From Entrophospora sp. SA101 (lineage: Eukaryota; Glomeromycota; Glomeromycetes; Entrophosporales; Entrophosporaceae), in assembly GCA_958430865.1 (NCBI GenBank), contig CAUDNR010000236.1, positions 30,302-94,301 of the forward strand: a DNA stretch of 64,000 bases. Direction: 5' to 3'. The notes beneath the pieces are model-generated. The model saw only the letters and a list, made by a program, of their open reading frames with translations. It ran no database searches and had not been told where the DNA came from. Shown here piece after piece: positions 23,048 through 33,143 of the stretch; the stretch's first letter is position 1; each line of letters begins with the position of its first letter. The position numbers and the translations under genes are program-made.

Positions 23048-23360
23048 GAAGCAAATTTGACTAACTAATAATTAGAATCACAAGATCTCTGATTAATAAA
23101 TTATTATTTGTAAATTCACAAGTTGATTTTAACATAATATGTATTATTATTAATATGTCTTTAAATTTTTTTGAATTTTAATAGATTGAGCTTACAAGGT
23201 AAAAACATGACTTTTAGAATCATCAAGTTCTACCTGCTTGAATATGCTTGTCAATAAATTGTTAATATGTGAGTTCTTTATGTCATAGATCAAATTTAAA
23301 TTTTTAAATAAATAATTAATAACTGTCACATGAGAACTTTGCTAATACTAAGCAATTAAA
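23048..23360. other. A+T-rich spacer
   Basis: Nothing recognised. Confidence 0.4.
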
Positions 23361-23369
23361 GGAAAGAAA

Positions 23370-23710
23370 CAAAGGAATAAGCCAGTTACAGATGATGACA
23401 ATACCCAATAAAAGTCTGAAAAAGAAGATTTGGAGAATGATTATGAAAATCAACAAAAAGCCAAGGAGCAAATAGAAAACGTGAAAAATCAATTAACATT
23501 CCTAAAAAAAAAAAAAAACAACCCCAAAAGTGAAAAGGTTGTTCAAGAGTTACGAAACAAAGAATTAGAAAACAATAACTAAAAAAGAAGAAATTGTTAA
23601 CGTTTAAGAAAAAGAAAAGGACCAAATGTTAGCCAGACTAAATATAAAGCTGAAGAAAAAACAAATTGAATTAAGCCAAATAATTCGGTCAAGCTCAAAA
23701 CGAAAATAAG
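23370..23710 (+). pseudogene. decayed coiled-coil protein fragment
   Basis: Plus-strand coding sense in several frames is almost entirely Lys/Glu/Gln/Asn: KEDLENDYENQQKAKEQIEN, then KLKKKQIELSQIIRSSSKRK, with stops between. Low complexity prevents naming a family. The opposite-strand Phe-rich frame is its shadow. Confidence 0.3.
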
Positions 23711-24069
23711 ATTTTAAGCTTAACATGAATTTGTATATTTGGCTTGATTACCAATATTATATGGAGTAATTAAAAAATGATATGAAACAAGAAGAAACAT
23801 GCCGCCTGTAATTACTGAATATTTTGTTTTGGTTGAAGTATGCAAATATAGAAACAGACCATGCTCTAAAAATAGAATAAATAAAAAAAACTACATTTCA
23901 AGTAGCTTGCTATGGTTTTTATGGTTTTTGAAACAATATCTCGAAATGTTATTATGAAATTGGATATTATTAAGCCAATAATAATAATCATTACTATTTC
24001 GTTTCTCACCTATATAGCGTTAATTGATTGACATCAGACCAATGAAAATGAGAAGAAATATGGGGCATA

Positions 24070-24186
24070 CTGCAATAAAACCAGACAAAGTGAGACATTA
24101 TAAAAACTAATTGTGATGATAATAACTAAATTTGATGCCTAAAGTCTTAGTAATACCCATGTTCACTTTGTCTGGTTTTGTTGCGG
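24070..24186. mobile_element. 117-bp MITE with 24-bp inverted repeats
   Basis: Left end 24070-24093 and right end 24163-24186 share TAAAACCAGACAAAGTGA-type sequence with about 3 mismatches. TA precedes the left end; the right flank is CATA, so a TA duplication is only partly kept. Non-coding, Tc1/mariner-like in form. Confidence 0.7.
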
Positions 24187-24367
24187 CATATAAGAAATAT
24201 ACCAAGAGAATTCTAGTCTCAAAAAGAAAAATAAATGCAAAGATATTTATTAATATTAACCAAAAATGGAACTAATCCGAAACGAATAAAAAAAAAACTT
24301 CCGTTTCTAAAAATAATATCAAACATTATGTCATCTCAGAGCTTAAAATTATGCGAAGAAAATATTC
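24187..24367. other. spacer upstream of the wall-protein gene
   Basis: No gene seen; likely promoter. Confidence 0.4.
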
Positions 24368-24379
24368 TATAAATATAAC
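24368..24379 (+). promoter_or_regulatory. TATA-like box of the wall-protein gene
   Basis: TATAAATATAAC, 80 bp upstream of the ATG at 24448. The carbonic anhydrase gene has nearly the same box at a similar distance. Confidence 0.4.
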
Positions 24380-24447
24380 AATATTTTTTTTAATAAAAAA
24401 ATTATTGATTTCAAATATTAAACTTTTAAAAGAAAAAAAAAAAAAAA

Positions 24448-25724
24448 ATGAAAAATATAATAACAAAATCATCTTTGTTAATATTGTTATTTTTCATAAA
24501 TTATGTTTTATCGGTGCCGACAACCGATAACAATAATAAATATATAAATTTTTATCGTAGACAGAATAATATTGAAAATCCAAAAAGTAGTGCTCTACCT
24601 CCGTCTCCATCTCCATCTACTACTATCGATAAACCAAAACAAACGTAAGTAAAAGTAATTAATGCACACTCACTCACACATATTTATCACGTAGATGTAC
24701 ATAAGGAAAATAAATCTCATGTAAACCTACGCAGGGTTTAAAACTGACCAGCATTATGTGGAAATGTTAACAGAATTACCAAAATATCGACATAATGCTG
24801 GCCAATTCTGAACCCTACGTAGGTTTATGTAAGATTTATTTTCCTGATGTAATTATTTGATTTATTCCTTATTATTTATTTTCTCTATTTCCTAGCACCA
24901 AATCTGCTGACGTTAATCAAAGTCCACCAGCAACTGATCCTCCAGGACAAAGTAAAAACTCACCAGATAGTGCGTCGCCACTACCGCCACAGCCACAGCC
25001 ACCACCATCAACTACCACACCAAATCAACCACAAACACCATCAACTACCACACCAAATCAACCACAAACACCATCACCTACCACACCAGGTCAACCACAA
25101 ACACCATCACCTACTACGTCAGGTCAACCACCACAACAATCACCTACCGCGCCAGATCAACCACAAACACCATCACCTACCGCACCAGATCAACCACAAA
25201 TACCATCACCTGCCACATCAAATCAACCGCAACCACAGCCACAGCCAACAAATACAGCTGTCAATCCGCCAGCCACTACTCCAGTATCACCATCACCTAA
25301 CACACCACCAAATACACCTGTTATTCCGACGACCTCCCAAAATCAACAACAGCCAACAACTACAACTACTGTAGATAGTACACCATCGCCACCAATAATA
25401 CCAGCAAACAACAACAACAACAACAAGCCACAATTAACAACAATATATAGCACAAGCACACAAGTCATACAAGAATCAACTTCAACGACTTCAACGACCG
25501 ATTCAAACGGAAATGTAATACAAGTTAAAACATATATTCCACCGAGTACTAAAGTCGTAGTCGAAAAAGTTGTTACCACGGTACCATCACCATCTTCCAC
25601 TCCTGAAGATTCAACAAGCGGCAGTAATTCACTATTAAATAATCTCAAAAATAACAATTATTATTATAATAATTATATGTCTATTGTTTTGTTTATTATT
25701 TCATCTATAGTTTTATATTTTTAA
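24448..25724 (+). CDS. secreted Thr/Ser/Pro-rich, putative GPI-anchored wall protein
   Basis: Exons 24448-24644 and 24896-25724 join in phase 2 to give 341 residues. The N-terminus is a signal peptide (KSSLLILLFFINYVLSVPTT, cleavage likely near residue 22-24). The middle is extremely Pro/Thr/Gln/Ser-rich, with about seven imperfect repeats of roughly 11-12 residues of the TTPNQPQTPSP type, a mucin-like target for O-mannosylation. Residues about 275-310 are less biased and Val/Thr-rich. The C-terminus is Asn/Tyr-rich followed by a hydrophobic tail (SIVLFIISSIVLYF) that ends the protein, the form of a GPI-attachment signal. Role inferred: cell-wall or surface mannoprotein. Its 251-bp intron carries a MITE. 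Confidence 0.85.
24700..24849. mobile_element. 150-bp Tc1/mariner-type MITE inside an intron
   Basis: Inverted repeats of about 60 bp (left CATAAGGAAAATAAATCT, right reverse-complement CATCAGGAAAATAAATCT) flanked by TA on both sides (24698-24699, 24850-24851). Lies wholly in the intron of the wall-protein gene and accounts for most of its unusual length. Confidence 0.88.
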
Positions 25725-26761
25725 AGAAAAAAATAATTTAATTATGTATGTGTGTATGTATGTGTGTGTAGGTTGGGAGGGTTATTTTGAATTTGAAATT
25801 TTGCGTGATAAAATTTTGTTGTTTGATTAAATCATAAAACTGTCAATTTCGGAATGATAGCGTGACATATCAAAATCATGGAATTGCAATCCAAATGTAA
25901 TTATTTATTATTGTTATGGAATTAACAAGTGACTCGAACATTCTGGTTTGGGTTAAAATAAATAATACTTTGTAAAACTTTTATTAGCGTTACAGATCCT
26001 TTGATTCCTCCAAAAAAAGGAATATAATGAATCAAAAACTCTTAAAAAAGATCCAAAATAAAATAAAGATAAGATATCAATTTTATTTATTGTTCTATTT
26101 ATTATTATTTTTATCCATCTCTTGCAAGAATGGAATAAAGTTCTTTCAAGTGTTTTCTTTGTTAATAATTCGCTGTATTAAATTCGACGTGTCATGTGAT
26201 TCTATATATAACAAGTTGATAAGTAATTAGTAATAGTGCATATTAATATAGGTTCATCCAAATAAAAAAAAATTAAAAAAAAAATATGAGAACCGTTGCA
26301 TGTTAATGAACAACATTGCCTTGCAGCAGTCGATCCTTATCTAAAAACATTTTTAATTGTTTGTGATAAATCGATCGCTAAAAATTATTTTTGATTGATT
26401 TCTTTGTTAAGAGGGAACTCATGAGTTTGGTTTGGTCATGTGATTTTCATAAGTAACAGGTGCGCAAAACTTTTATCATTTGAAAAAAGTCAAGAATTTT
26501 CGTGTAACAACACACATATCAATAATTATCAATAATCGACTTATTTTACTTGCATTTAGCATGTGAAGTTTATTTAACATTTAAATTTTTCCCTTTTTTA
26601 ATTAAAAATTTTTTTCAAAAAACAAAAAAAAAATAGAAGTTAAACAAATTTTGGGTAAAGAAGATACTTTTGAACATATACATGCATGATAAATATTAAC
26701 AATATTATCAAATATCACCATAGCTGTCATTCATTATTGATCATTAGATTATTAGTTTGTA
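25725..26761. other. intergenic stretch
   Basis: TG/TATG simple sequence at about 25745-25772. A short plus-strand frame at 26027-26230 has no support. Confidence 0.4.
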
Positions 26762-27877
26762 ATGTACAAAAAAAATCAATATGTACTCTTATTGATTTGC
26801 ATTCCTTTAATATTGATTGTTTTCTTTGGTAGTCCTTGCACATCCTCCCCAGACACCAAAGAAAATGAACAAGCCTCTTGTAACGCTCTTTTAAACAATC
26901 CAAAAACCAACAACATTCCCAACATCAACAACAATGGAACACTCGAGGAAGAAAAAAGTCATCACGATCAAAAACAAGGGCAAGAGGTGTTAAACAATGT
27001 TGAGATATTGGTTAAACCTTTTGTTCTAGCATTTCAATTATTATGGTCAATCGCGTCATATTCTTATCAAATAACCAGCATTTGTTTGTATCCAGCAGTC
27101 TACGTTTTCAAAACATTCTACAACACCTTTATTTATAAACCGTACACAGTCGTAAAATGGGTCATTTCAACTTTTTTTCCGTTATATTTGTTTTGTTTGA
27201 CGGCAGCAGTAATTGGATGTTTCGTTGGAGGCGCTTCAGGCTGGCTTTCTGAAGTCATTGTTACTTTTTTAAATTCATCATCATCACCACCTCCAACCGA
27301 TAACAATAATAGCAATAAGATGATTGTTGATGAAAACGATATGAATAACGGCAATGTTTATGAAGATATTAATAATAACAATGCTAACGACAACATGTAT
27401 TATACTCATAATAATAATTACAACAATTATATTTATGAAAGTGATTTTAATAATAACAATTTTAATAATAACAATTATAATAATGCTTATTATGATGAAG
27501 AAGAACATAACAATGATGGAAATAGTTATTATGATGATGGAAACAGTAATTATGATACAAATAGTAATTACGACTATAATAATTACTATGATGGAAATAA
27601 TAGTGATTATTATGGAGCAAATAATAATAATAATAATAATAATGGCGTTGAATATAACGACAACAATGATTATAACGACGACGAAGAAGATGAAGCAACC
27701 GCAACAACGTCAAGAATACAAGAAGAAGAGAATAAAAAGAAATACGAGAAATTGAGAAGACGCATTGCAGCATTGGCAGAGTTGAAAGCAAAAAATGGTG
27801 GTAGATTGCCCGATGAATTTATTGCAAAGTATCGTAAAGCTACTTCAGGATATAGCAGTGGTGCTGGTGTTGGATAA
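26762..27877 (+). CDS. membrane protein with Asn/Asp/Tyr-rich disordered tail
   Basis: Single exon, 371 residues. Hydrophobic N-terminus (VLLLICIPLILIVFFG), then a polar linker. A membrane region at about residues 80-170 includes LVKPFVLAFQLLWSIASYSY, YPAVYVFKTFYN and the strongly hydrophobic LYLFCLTAAVIGCFVGGASG. A long low-complexity stretch follows (about 175-310, Asn, Asp, Tyr). The end is a charged helix (ENKKKYEKLRRRIAALAELK) and KNGGRLPDEFIAKYRKA. One possible relative is the fungal seipin partner Ldb16, which has similar paired membrane segments at the lipid-droplet/ER junction, but I cannot confirm that. Function unknown. The minus-strand and other-frame open frames here are shadows of the AAT-rich DNA. 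Confidence 0.75.
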   Translation: MYKKNQYVLLLICIPLILIVFFGSPCTSSPDTKENEQASCNALLNNPKTNNIPNINNNGTLEEEKSHHDQKQGQEVLNNVEILVKPFVLAFQLLWSIASYSYQITSICLYPAVYVFKTFYNTFIYKPYTVVKWVISTFFPLYLFCLTAAVIGCFVGGASGWLSEVIVTFLNSSSSPPPTDNNNSNKMIVDENDMNNGNVYEDINNNNANDNMYYTHNNNYNNYIYESDFNNNNFNNNNYNNAYYDEEEHNNDGNSYYDDGNSNYDTNSNYDYNNYYDGNNSDYYGANNNNNNNNGVEYNDNNDYNDDEEDEATATTSRIQEEENKKKYEKLRRRIAALAELKAKNGGRLPDEFIAKYRKATSGYSSGAGVG

Positions 27878-28537
27878 AAATAGTAATGAGAATGAAAAGA
27901 TTATAAATGGTAATATTTTTTTTTTTTGCGTCTCTGTCAAGAATGATTTGTAAGCAATTCGATTCAACATTCTCCAACAAATTAACTCGCTCATTTGCAT
28001 CACAGAGTCACATTTACTTTATATGTTAGATTCATTATTCATTATATATATATATATGTATATTTTATTTTTTTTTTTTTTACAAATATGATCAAAACAT
28101 TTTTTTAATACACAATAAAAATCATTGTTATTCTATAAAAATAAATAATATATAAAATATTGAAATTTAATTAGCGATTTTTGGGGATGTACATCCCAAA
28201 AAAAAAAGAAATAATAAACCCCGTGTGCATAAATCTAATTTTAACCTCATTTAGTAAAAGCAAGGAGCCTTCTCATTAAACGGATAAATATCACACTCCC
28301 TTAAAAATAATCAATTAATTGAAACAACAATTATTATATGCAGGAAATTCCTCGAATGTAAGACATTATGTGATGAATTCATTCTCGCAAACTGGCATGG
28401 TAAATCATTGATGCTCAAAAAGACTAGCTTTTAGGACATAAGTTACAGTTGGTTCAACCAACTAAACCAAAAACACCTTTATGATTTATATGAAAGAGTT
28501 GTAAAAAAAAAACATGTAACCTTTTCATCTTCTTCCA
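27878..28537. other. intergenic stretch
   Basis: T-rich runs (27910-27925, 28067-28080) and ATATAT near 28045. No gene seen. Confidence 0.4.
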
Positions 28538-29300
28538 CCTGTGAAAGTTCTTAAAATCACGCTTTACCCCAATTCAGAGCCATATTAAAATAGATTGGTG
28601 CTGCTCGCTGACTGGACATACGACCAATGTTTGGCAGCAGTCAACGTTGATATAAAAATATATATATATTTACGCGAAGGTTCTATCGCTAAAGAAACCT
28701 TGGGTTCTTGAATGAAGACAAATTACAATGAATTGTCATTGGATCAACAGAATAAGAGGTGGCTGTTCATTCCTCAAAGGTGTTAAAAAAATATCTGAAT
28801 TAAATTATGGTCGTCACCTCGTTATGAATCATCTTGGTGAATTCTACTTGTGTATTCCTATACCATTTGAAATTAAATTAAAGGGAGAAGAGGTGCTGGC
28901 ATCATTTCTCTTTGATTCAGCGGTAATGAAAACCTTCATAACCCAAGTGGTGAGTGAGGTTATAAAGTAGGGAAAGAGAATACATCGCTTAAGCTTGCAC
29001 CATGATAGTGAAATGGATTTTACTCATGACGTGAGTCCCGTCGATGCATGAATCTATAAGAAAAATAGTAATGTCATTTAACGTTTGTAGAAAAAACTAA
29101 TCTGAAATGAAAGTTGAATGTTGACTTGATTACATTGATTTAAAAGCCATTTACTTGTAGCTCCCGCGTGTATTATTTGTGCCTAAACTGAGAAATATAC
29201 TAGTAAAACGTATGGACGTTGTGAATGCATCTGGATCCTCAAATACCTTTAGAATTCCACCAATGTTTAAAGTGTGTTACCGAACAAGAATCGCCATAAC
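28538..29300 (+). pseudogene. decayed TnpB/Fanzor-like RNA-guided nuclease
   Basis: Pieces of a TnpB/OrfB-type protein in the correct order but in changing frames. The N-terminal KVLKITLYPN and IGAAR/WTYDQCLAAVN (about 28540-28640) match the LYPT..W.G..R..YN start of the family. The frame 28728-28970 carries RGGCSFLKGVKKI, GRHLVMNHLGEFYLCIPIP and LFDSAVMKTFIT, corresponding to the strand before RuvC-I and RuvC-I itself (canonical LDPGVRTF). After its stop, GKRIHRLSLHHD follows. YTSKTYGRCE (near 29191) is the decayed start of the zinc ribbon (canonical YTSK.C..CG). Stops, frameshifts and lost Cys/Gly residues show it is dead, and about half the usual length remains. No serine recombinase is visible. 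Confidence 0.72.
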
Positions 29301-29891
29301 GTCGGGGCTTACACCCGGGACACATTGTAGGCCGTCTAGGTAGGAGTTTGGGGATGACATGAGATCAACAAGTCTATTTTAATGTCTTTATGCGGATTTT
29401 TGTATAATAAAATCGCAGAAATCACACTGTCACATAATAATGTTATGACAACGACATCCTTATGATCAGCATTATAAACCAAAAAAGCATGCAACTAAAA
29501 TCTTTATAAATATTTTTTTTAATAATCAAGTGGAATAGGATTATATTGATCAACATTATGTATGTATCTTATTAGATTTAATTAGCCTAATACTTTTGGT
29601 GTAGCAATAATAATCACCCCCCGTAATGATTCAATCCTTATCATAATTGCTATTTTATGGCAATAGTTTCGGTGAACTCCGGCTGAGGATATATACCTCT
29701 TTCTTTAGCTTACTATTTTAAGCCAAAACAAATGAAAAAGGTTTTTTTATTAAAAAAATTAAATAAATGAAAGGACAATAATGGGAAATGACTTGAAATT
29801 ATAAATAAATAATGGGACCTTTCATCCTGTTTAATAATTTTTTTTTTTTATTTTGTAAATAAATATTTTTTTCTTTAAAAAAAAAAAAAAA
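29301..29891. other. spacer upstream of the F-box gene
   Basis: Nothing recognised; poly(A) tract immediately before the start codon. Confidence 0.4.
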
Positions 29892-31238
29892 ATGTCTGAA
29901 CAAAATTCTAATAAAAAAAATTACCTGGAACACTTACCACCCGAAATATTACAAGAAATATTTATTCTGGCTGGCAACCCATTACTAGTACTAGTCTCAA
30001 GAATGTTTTACTATGACTTATCACATTCACCACAAACAAATATAATAAAAACTAAATGGTTATTATATAAATTTGATTTTGATTATAAGAAATCGTTATA
30101 TCGAGGATTAAGGTGGAAATTTTTTAATAAGCATATTTTGAACCAATTAGATCAAATGTATTCGCAGTCACAATCAAAATTAATAGAGAAGGGTGTTGAG
30201 GTGGAAGAAGAGGAAGAGCGAATAGAAGATGATGAGGATGAGGAGACGGAGGAAGTTGATAATGATAATAATGATAGAGATGATGATGAGGACGACGGTG
30301 AAGAGGATGACGAAGATGAGGATGATGAGGATGACGAAGATGAGGATGATGAGGATGACGAAGATGAGGATGAGGATGATGAGGAGGAGGAGGAGGAGGA
30401 GGAGGAGGAGGAGGAGGAGGAGGGTGAGATTGTAAAAGCGATAGACGATAATATAAATTCTCTGATATTACAAGAATCAGAAAAAAAATATAATGATATA
30501 ATAGGCAGCATTGGTGGTGATATAAATAGTAATATAAATATTATTGATAGTAGTAAAAATAATATCAGCGGAAATAACATCATACATAGTAATAGCATAG
30601 ATAACATATTTAGTAGTACTGAAATCACCAACACAGACATAATTAATACCATAATTAACAGCTCAAACATTAATACTTCCAATGTTAGCACCTCAAACAA
30701 CATCTCCAATACCATCGTCATCGACAACAGGTCGAAACAAATAGCGAGAACGAATGAAAAAATAGAAACCCACATACCAATGAAAGATCGATTACTACCA
30801 CGTTGGTTCTTTTCATCTTATTCGCCGCCACCGTCATCATCATCATCATCATCGCCATCAAAATCATCACCGTCATCAAAGCCATTATCAAAAATATCGC
30901 CGAAAAAACTTTCAGATTCTGAAATCCTTGAATTGGTAGAAATATTATTAAAACGTGGTGCGTCGCCAAATGATCCAAACAGTTATCCGTTAACAAAATC
31001 TTGTCAGATAAATAATCTAGACATGGTAAAATTATTGTTAAAATATAAGGCTGACCCAACTATTATATCTTTACAAATTGCTATAAAATATAACAATGAA
31101 CCATTGATTAATTTGTTGATTGAATCGGGGATAAAAATTGATAATAAATTGATAACTTTTGCCGAGTCTAAAGCTTCTGTTTTCCCGCAAACAATTGAAT
31201 TATTAAAAACTTTACAACTTAAACAACTTAAAAATTAA
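29892..31238 (+). CDS. F-box-like / acidic / ankyrin-repeat protein
   Basis: Single exon, 448 residues. Residues about 10-50 resemble an F-box (LEHLPPEILQEIFILAGNP, then LVSRMFYYDL), the Skp1-binding module of SCF ubiquitin ligases. Residues about 105-180 are an almost unbroken Asp/Glu tract coded by GAT/GAG/GAA repeats. An Asn/Ser/Ile-rich stretch and a poly-Ser segment (about 315-345) follow. The C-terminus has ankyrin-like repeats: LVEILLKRGASPNDPNSYPL, MVKLLLKYKADPT and LINLLIESGIKID. Likely an SCF substrate adaptor with ankyrin recognition (inference). A 77-bp piece of the F-box coding region (29960-30036) is repeated in inverted form at 34165-34241 next to gap 2. Confidence 0.8.
   Translation: MSEQNSNKKNYLEHLPPEILQEIFILAGNPLLVLVSRMFYYDLSHSPQTNIIKTKWLLYKFDFDYKKSLYRGLRWKFFNKHILNQLDQMYSQSQSKLIEKGVEVEEEEERIEDDEDEETEEVDNDNNDRDDDEDDGEEDDEDEDDEDDEDEDDEDDEDEDEDDEEEEEEEEEEEEEEGEIVKAIDDNINSLILQESEKKYNDIIGSIGGDINSNINIIDSSKNNISGNNIIHSNSIDNIFSSTEITNTDIINTIINSSNINTSNVSTSNNISNTIVIDNRSKQIARTNEKIETHIPMKDRLLPRWFFSSYSPPPSSSSSSSPSKSSPSSKPLSKISPKKLSDSEILELVEILLKRGASPNDPNSYPLTKSCQINNLDMVKLLLKYKADPTIISLQIAIKYNNEPLINLLIESGIKIDNKLITFAESKASVFPQTIELLKTLQLKQLKN
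29960..30036 (+). repeat. arm 1 of a 77-bp exact inverted repeat
   Basis: Lies within the F-box coding region; arm 2 is 34165-34241. Confidence 0.9.
30229..30422 (+). repeat. GAT/GAG/GAC microsatellite coding the acidic tract
   Basis: About 190 bp of GAT, GAG, GAC and GAA triplets including three near-identical 24-27 bp units (GAAGATGAGGATGATGAG type) and a run of GAG/GGA. It creates long Ser-rich (minus) and Arg/Met-rich (plus) open frames in other frames, which are not genes. Confidence 0.9.
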
Positions 31239-32127
31239 AAAAAAATTTTTATTTTTATTTTTTTTCTTATTTTCTTTAAAAAAAAAATTTTTTTTTTTTT
31301 AACAAATAAATTCTTTGAAAGACCTTACAAATGTTAATAAAGTAAAAACATTAGCTTATAATCTATTCCTGGCATTAAATGACACGTCTTGAGAATTAGT
31401 CTCAAAGAGAATATTTTAATATATATATTTCCTAGTGTTATGTTTTTAAATAGGCCGAACATCTTTGGGGAATTGAAAAAAAAAGGATAATTCTTTTCAA
31501 ATGTGCATATATATTAATATTCTTTGTTTTTAAAAGGTTACATTGGTAAAAAAAACCCCAAGACTTGACTTACAGTTTTAGTTAATAAAGGTCAATATTT
31601 TGATAAAACTTGCAAATCTTAACAAACACTTAACTAATGTTTATAAGTGTCGCGGTAAACAAGAATGACGAACAAAACTATTTATTACGGCTCTGTGTTC
31701 TCTCGCCTTCAGGGAAATAAAACAGGTAAAGATGAACTGGAGTCATATAATATTTCCTTTGGGAATTTATATTTTATTCTATAAATAATTTGTTTGATGG
31801 GCTAAGCCAGCCACACGTCATTTTTACAAAATCCCGTTATTTAATAAATCTTTCCCGTAATTACTATAATTGTACGTTTTACAAAAATTTTAAGAGAAAA
31901 AATGCTGGGTAATAACTAAAACATAGAGAAAAAATCTTAATTTACCAAATAATGTATAAGCGATCGGTTGAGGCAGTGTACGAAAATTTTGCTCAAAAGA
32001 CTTGAAAAATAGTTAAATACAACAGTTAAATTCGTTCGTCGTCTTTAAATAAAAACTTTTCTTATAGAAATCGGTTAGATCAATTAGTCATCAAAATAAT
32101 AATTTCTAATCAAGATAAAATAAATCT
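31239..32127. other. intergenic stretch
   Basis: T-rich run just after the F-box gene stop, then ordinary A+T-rich sequence. No gene seen. Confidence 0.4.
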
Positions 32128-32139
32128 CTATAAATATAT
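32128..32139 (+). promoter_or_regulatory. TATA-like box of the carbonic anhydrase gene
   Basis: CTATAAATATAT, 56 bp upstream of the ATG. Confidence 0.45.
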
Positions 32140-32183
32140 CATATTATCGTGTTTTTCTTCAAAATAAAAAATATTTGCTAAAG

Positions 32184-33143
32184 ATGATGTTTCAATCAAA
32201 TAATAATTATAATTACATTTTTTTGATTTCTTTCTTGTTAAATATAATGATAAGCATTAATTTTGTGATGGCTGGAGATATTGATTTCAGTTACAGTGGA
32301 GCAAATGCTGCAGCATATTGGTACAAGCTGAAAAATTCATCGGAAATTTGTCTTACGGGCAAAAAGCAATCTCCAATTAATATTAGTCCTGACGAGTTCA
32401 AACGTCACGCTAATCCACCCGAAGACATTAAAGTCGCGAAAGCTTATGATGTTGATATTGAATACGACGGTCACACGATCGAGATTTTGAATGGTGAAAA
32501 CGAATTACCTGCATCGTTTAAATTGGACGGAAAATCATACGAATTGCATCAATTCCATTTCCATACTCCATCAGAAAATCTAGTCGATGGCAAATATTTT
32601 GATATGGAGGCCCATTTCGTTTTTAAAACTGATAGAACCCCGAATGCAAGTTTGTCTGTTGTGTCAGTTTTGTATAATATTGGATCAGAGAACCAATTCT
32701 TAATTCCGATAGTTTCAAATGTAAGTTTAATTTATTATACAACAAAAAATTATTACTTGCATTGCATCACAAACAATGATAATAAATTTCTAATTTATTT
32801 AAAATAGATTCCAACTGTTGTTAAAGAAGTAAAGAAAATAAAAGAACTTGATTTGCCACGCGTGTTTTACGATATTGAATTTATTTCTAAAGTAAGTTTA
32901 ACTAATCTGCCAAAAAAAAAAAAAAAAAAAAAGTATTTATTATGCATATTCTATCTGACTTTTTCTTTTTCTTTCTATTCTTTAAAGGCCTATAGATATT
33001 CAGGAAGTTTAACCACTCCTCCGTGTTCTGAAGGTGTCGAATGGTGGGTTAATACTCCGATCCAATCACTTAATTTAACTCAATTCAATGCACTACGTGA
33101 TGTTATGGGATTCAATTCCAGATATGCACAGATTAGATATTAA
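32184..33143 (+). CDS. secreted alpha-carbonic anhydrase
   Basis: Exons 32184-32720, 32808-32891 and 32988-33143 join in phase 0 to give 258 residues (start chosen at the first of two adjacent ATGs). It interconverts CO2 and bicarbonate. The signal peptide spans about 1-30 (FLISFLLNIMISINFVMAG). Conserved features: CLTGKKQSPINI, the zinc ligands His125 and His127 in QFHFHTPSEN and His144 in MEAHF, and the substrate loop GSLTTPPCSEGVEWW. Cys56 and Cys220 are positioned for the usual disulfide. All catalytic residues are present. Secretion suggests bicarbonate/CO2 or pH work outside the cell; in a symbiotic fungus that could be at the plant or soil interface (inference). Confidence 0.95.

Noticed and set aside
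24970..25374. 134-codon His/Pro/Gln-rich plus-strand frame
   Set aside because: A shifted frame over the wall-protein repeats; the correct frame splices to the signal-peptide exon and ends in a GPI-type tail.
25343..25657. 104-codon minus-strand Val/Leu-rich frame
   Set aside because: Antisense of the Thr/Pro-rich wall-protein exon.
27284..27791. Several Ile- or Tyr-rich frames on both strands
   Set aside because: Produced by AAT/ATT triplets inside the Asn/Asp/Tyr-rich tail of the membrane protein gene.
28728..28970. Intact small gene of 80 codons
   Set aside because: Coding similarity to TnpB/Fanzor continues outside the frame in other frames, so it is a surviving piece of a dead gene.
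30152..30775. 207-codon minus-strand frame with a long poly-Ser run, and a 68-codon plus-strand Arg/Met-rich frame
   Set aside because: Both are shadows of the GAT/GAG repeat in the F-box/ankyrin gene.
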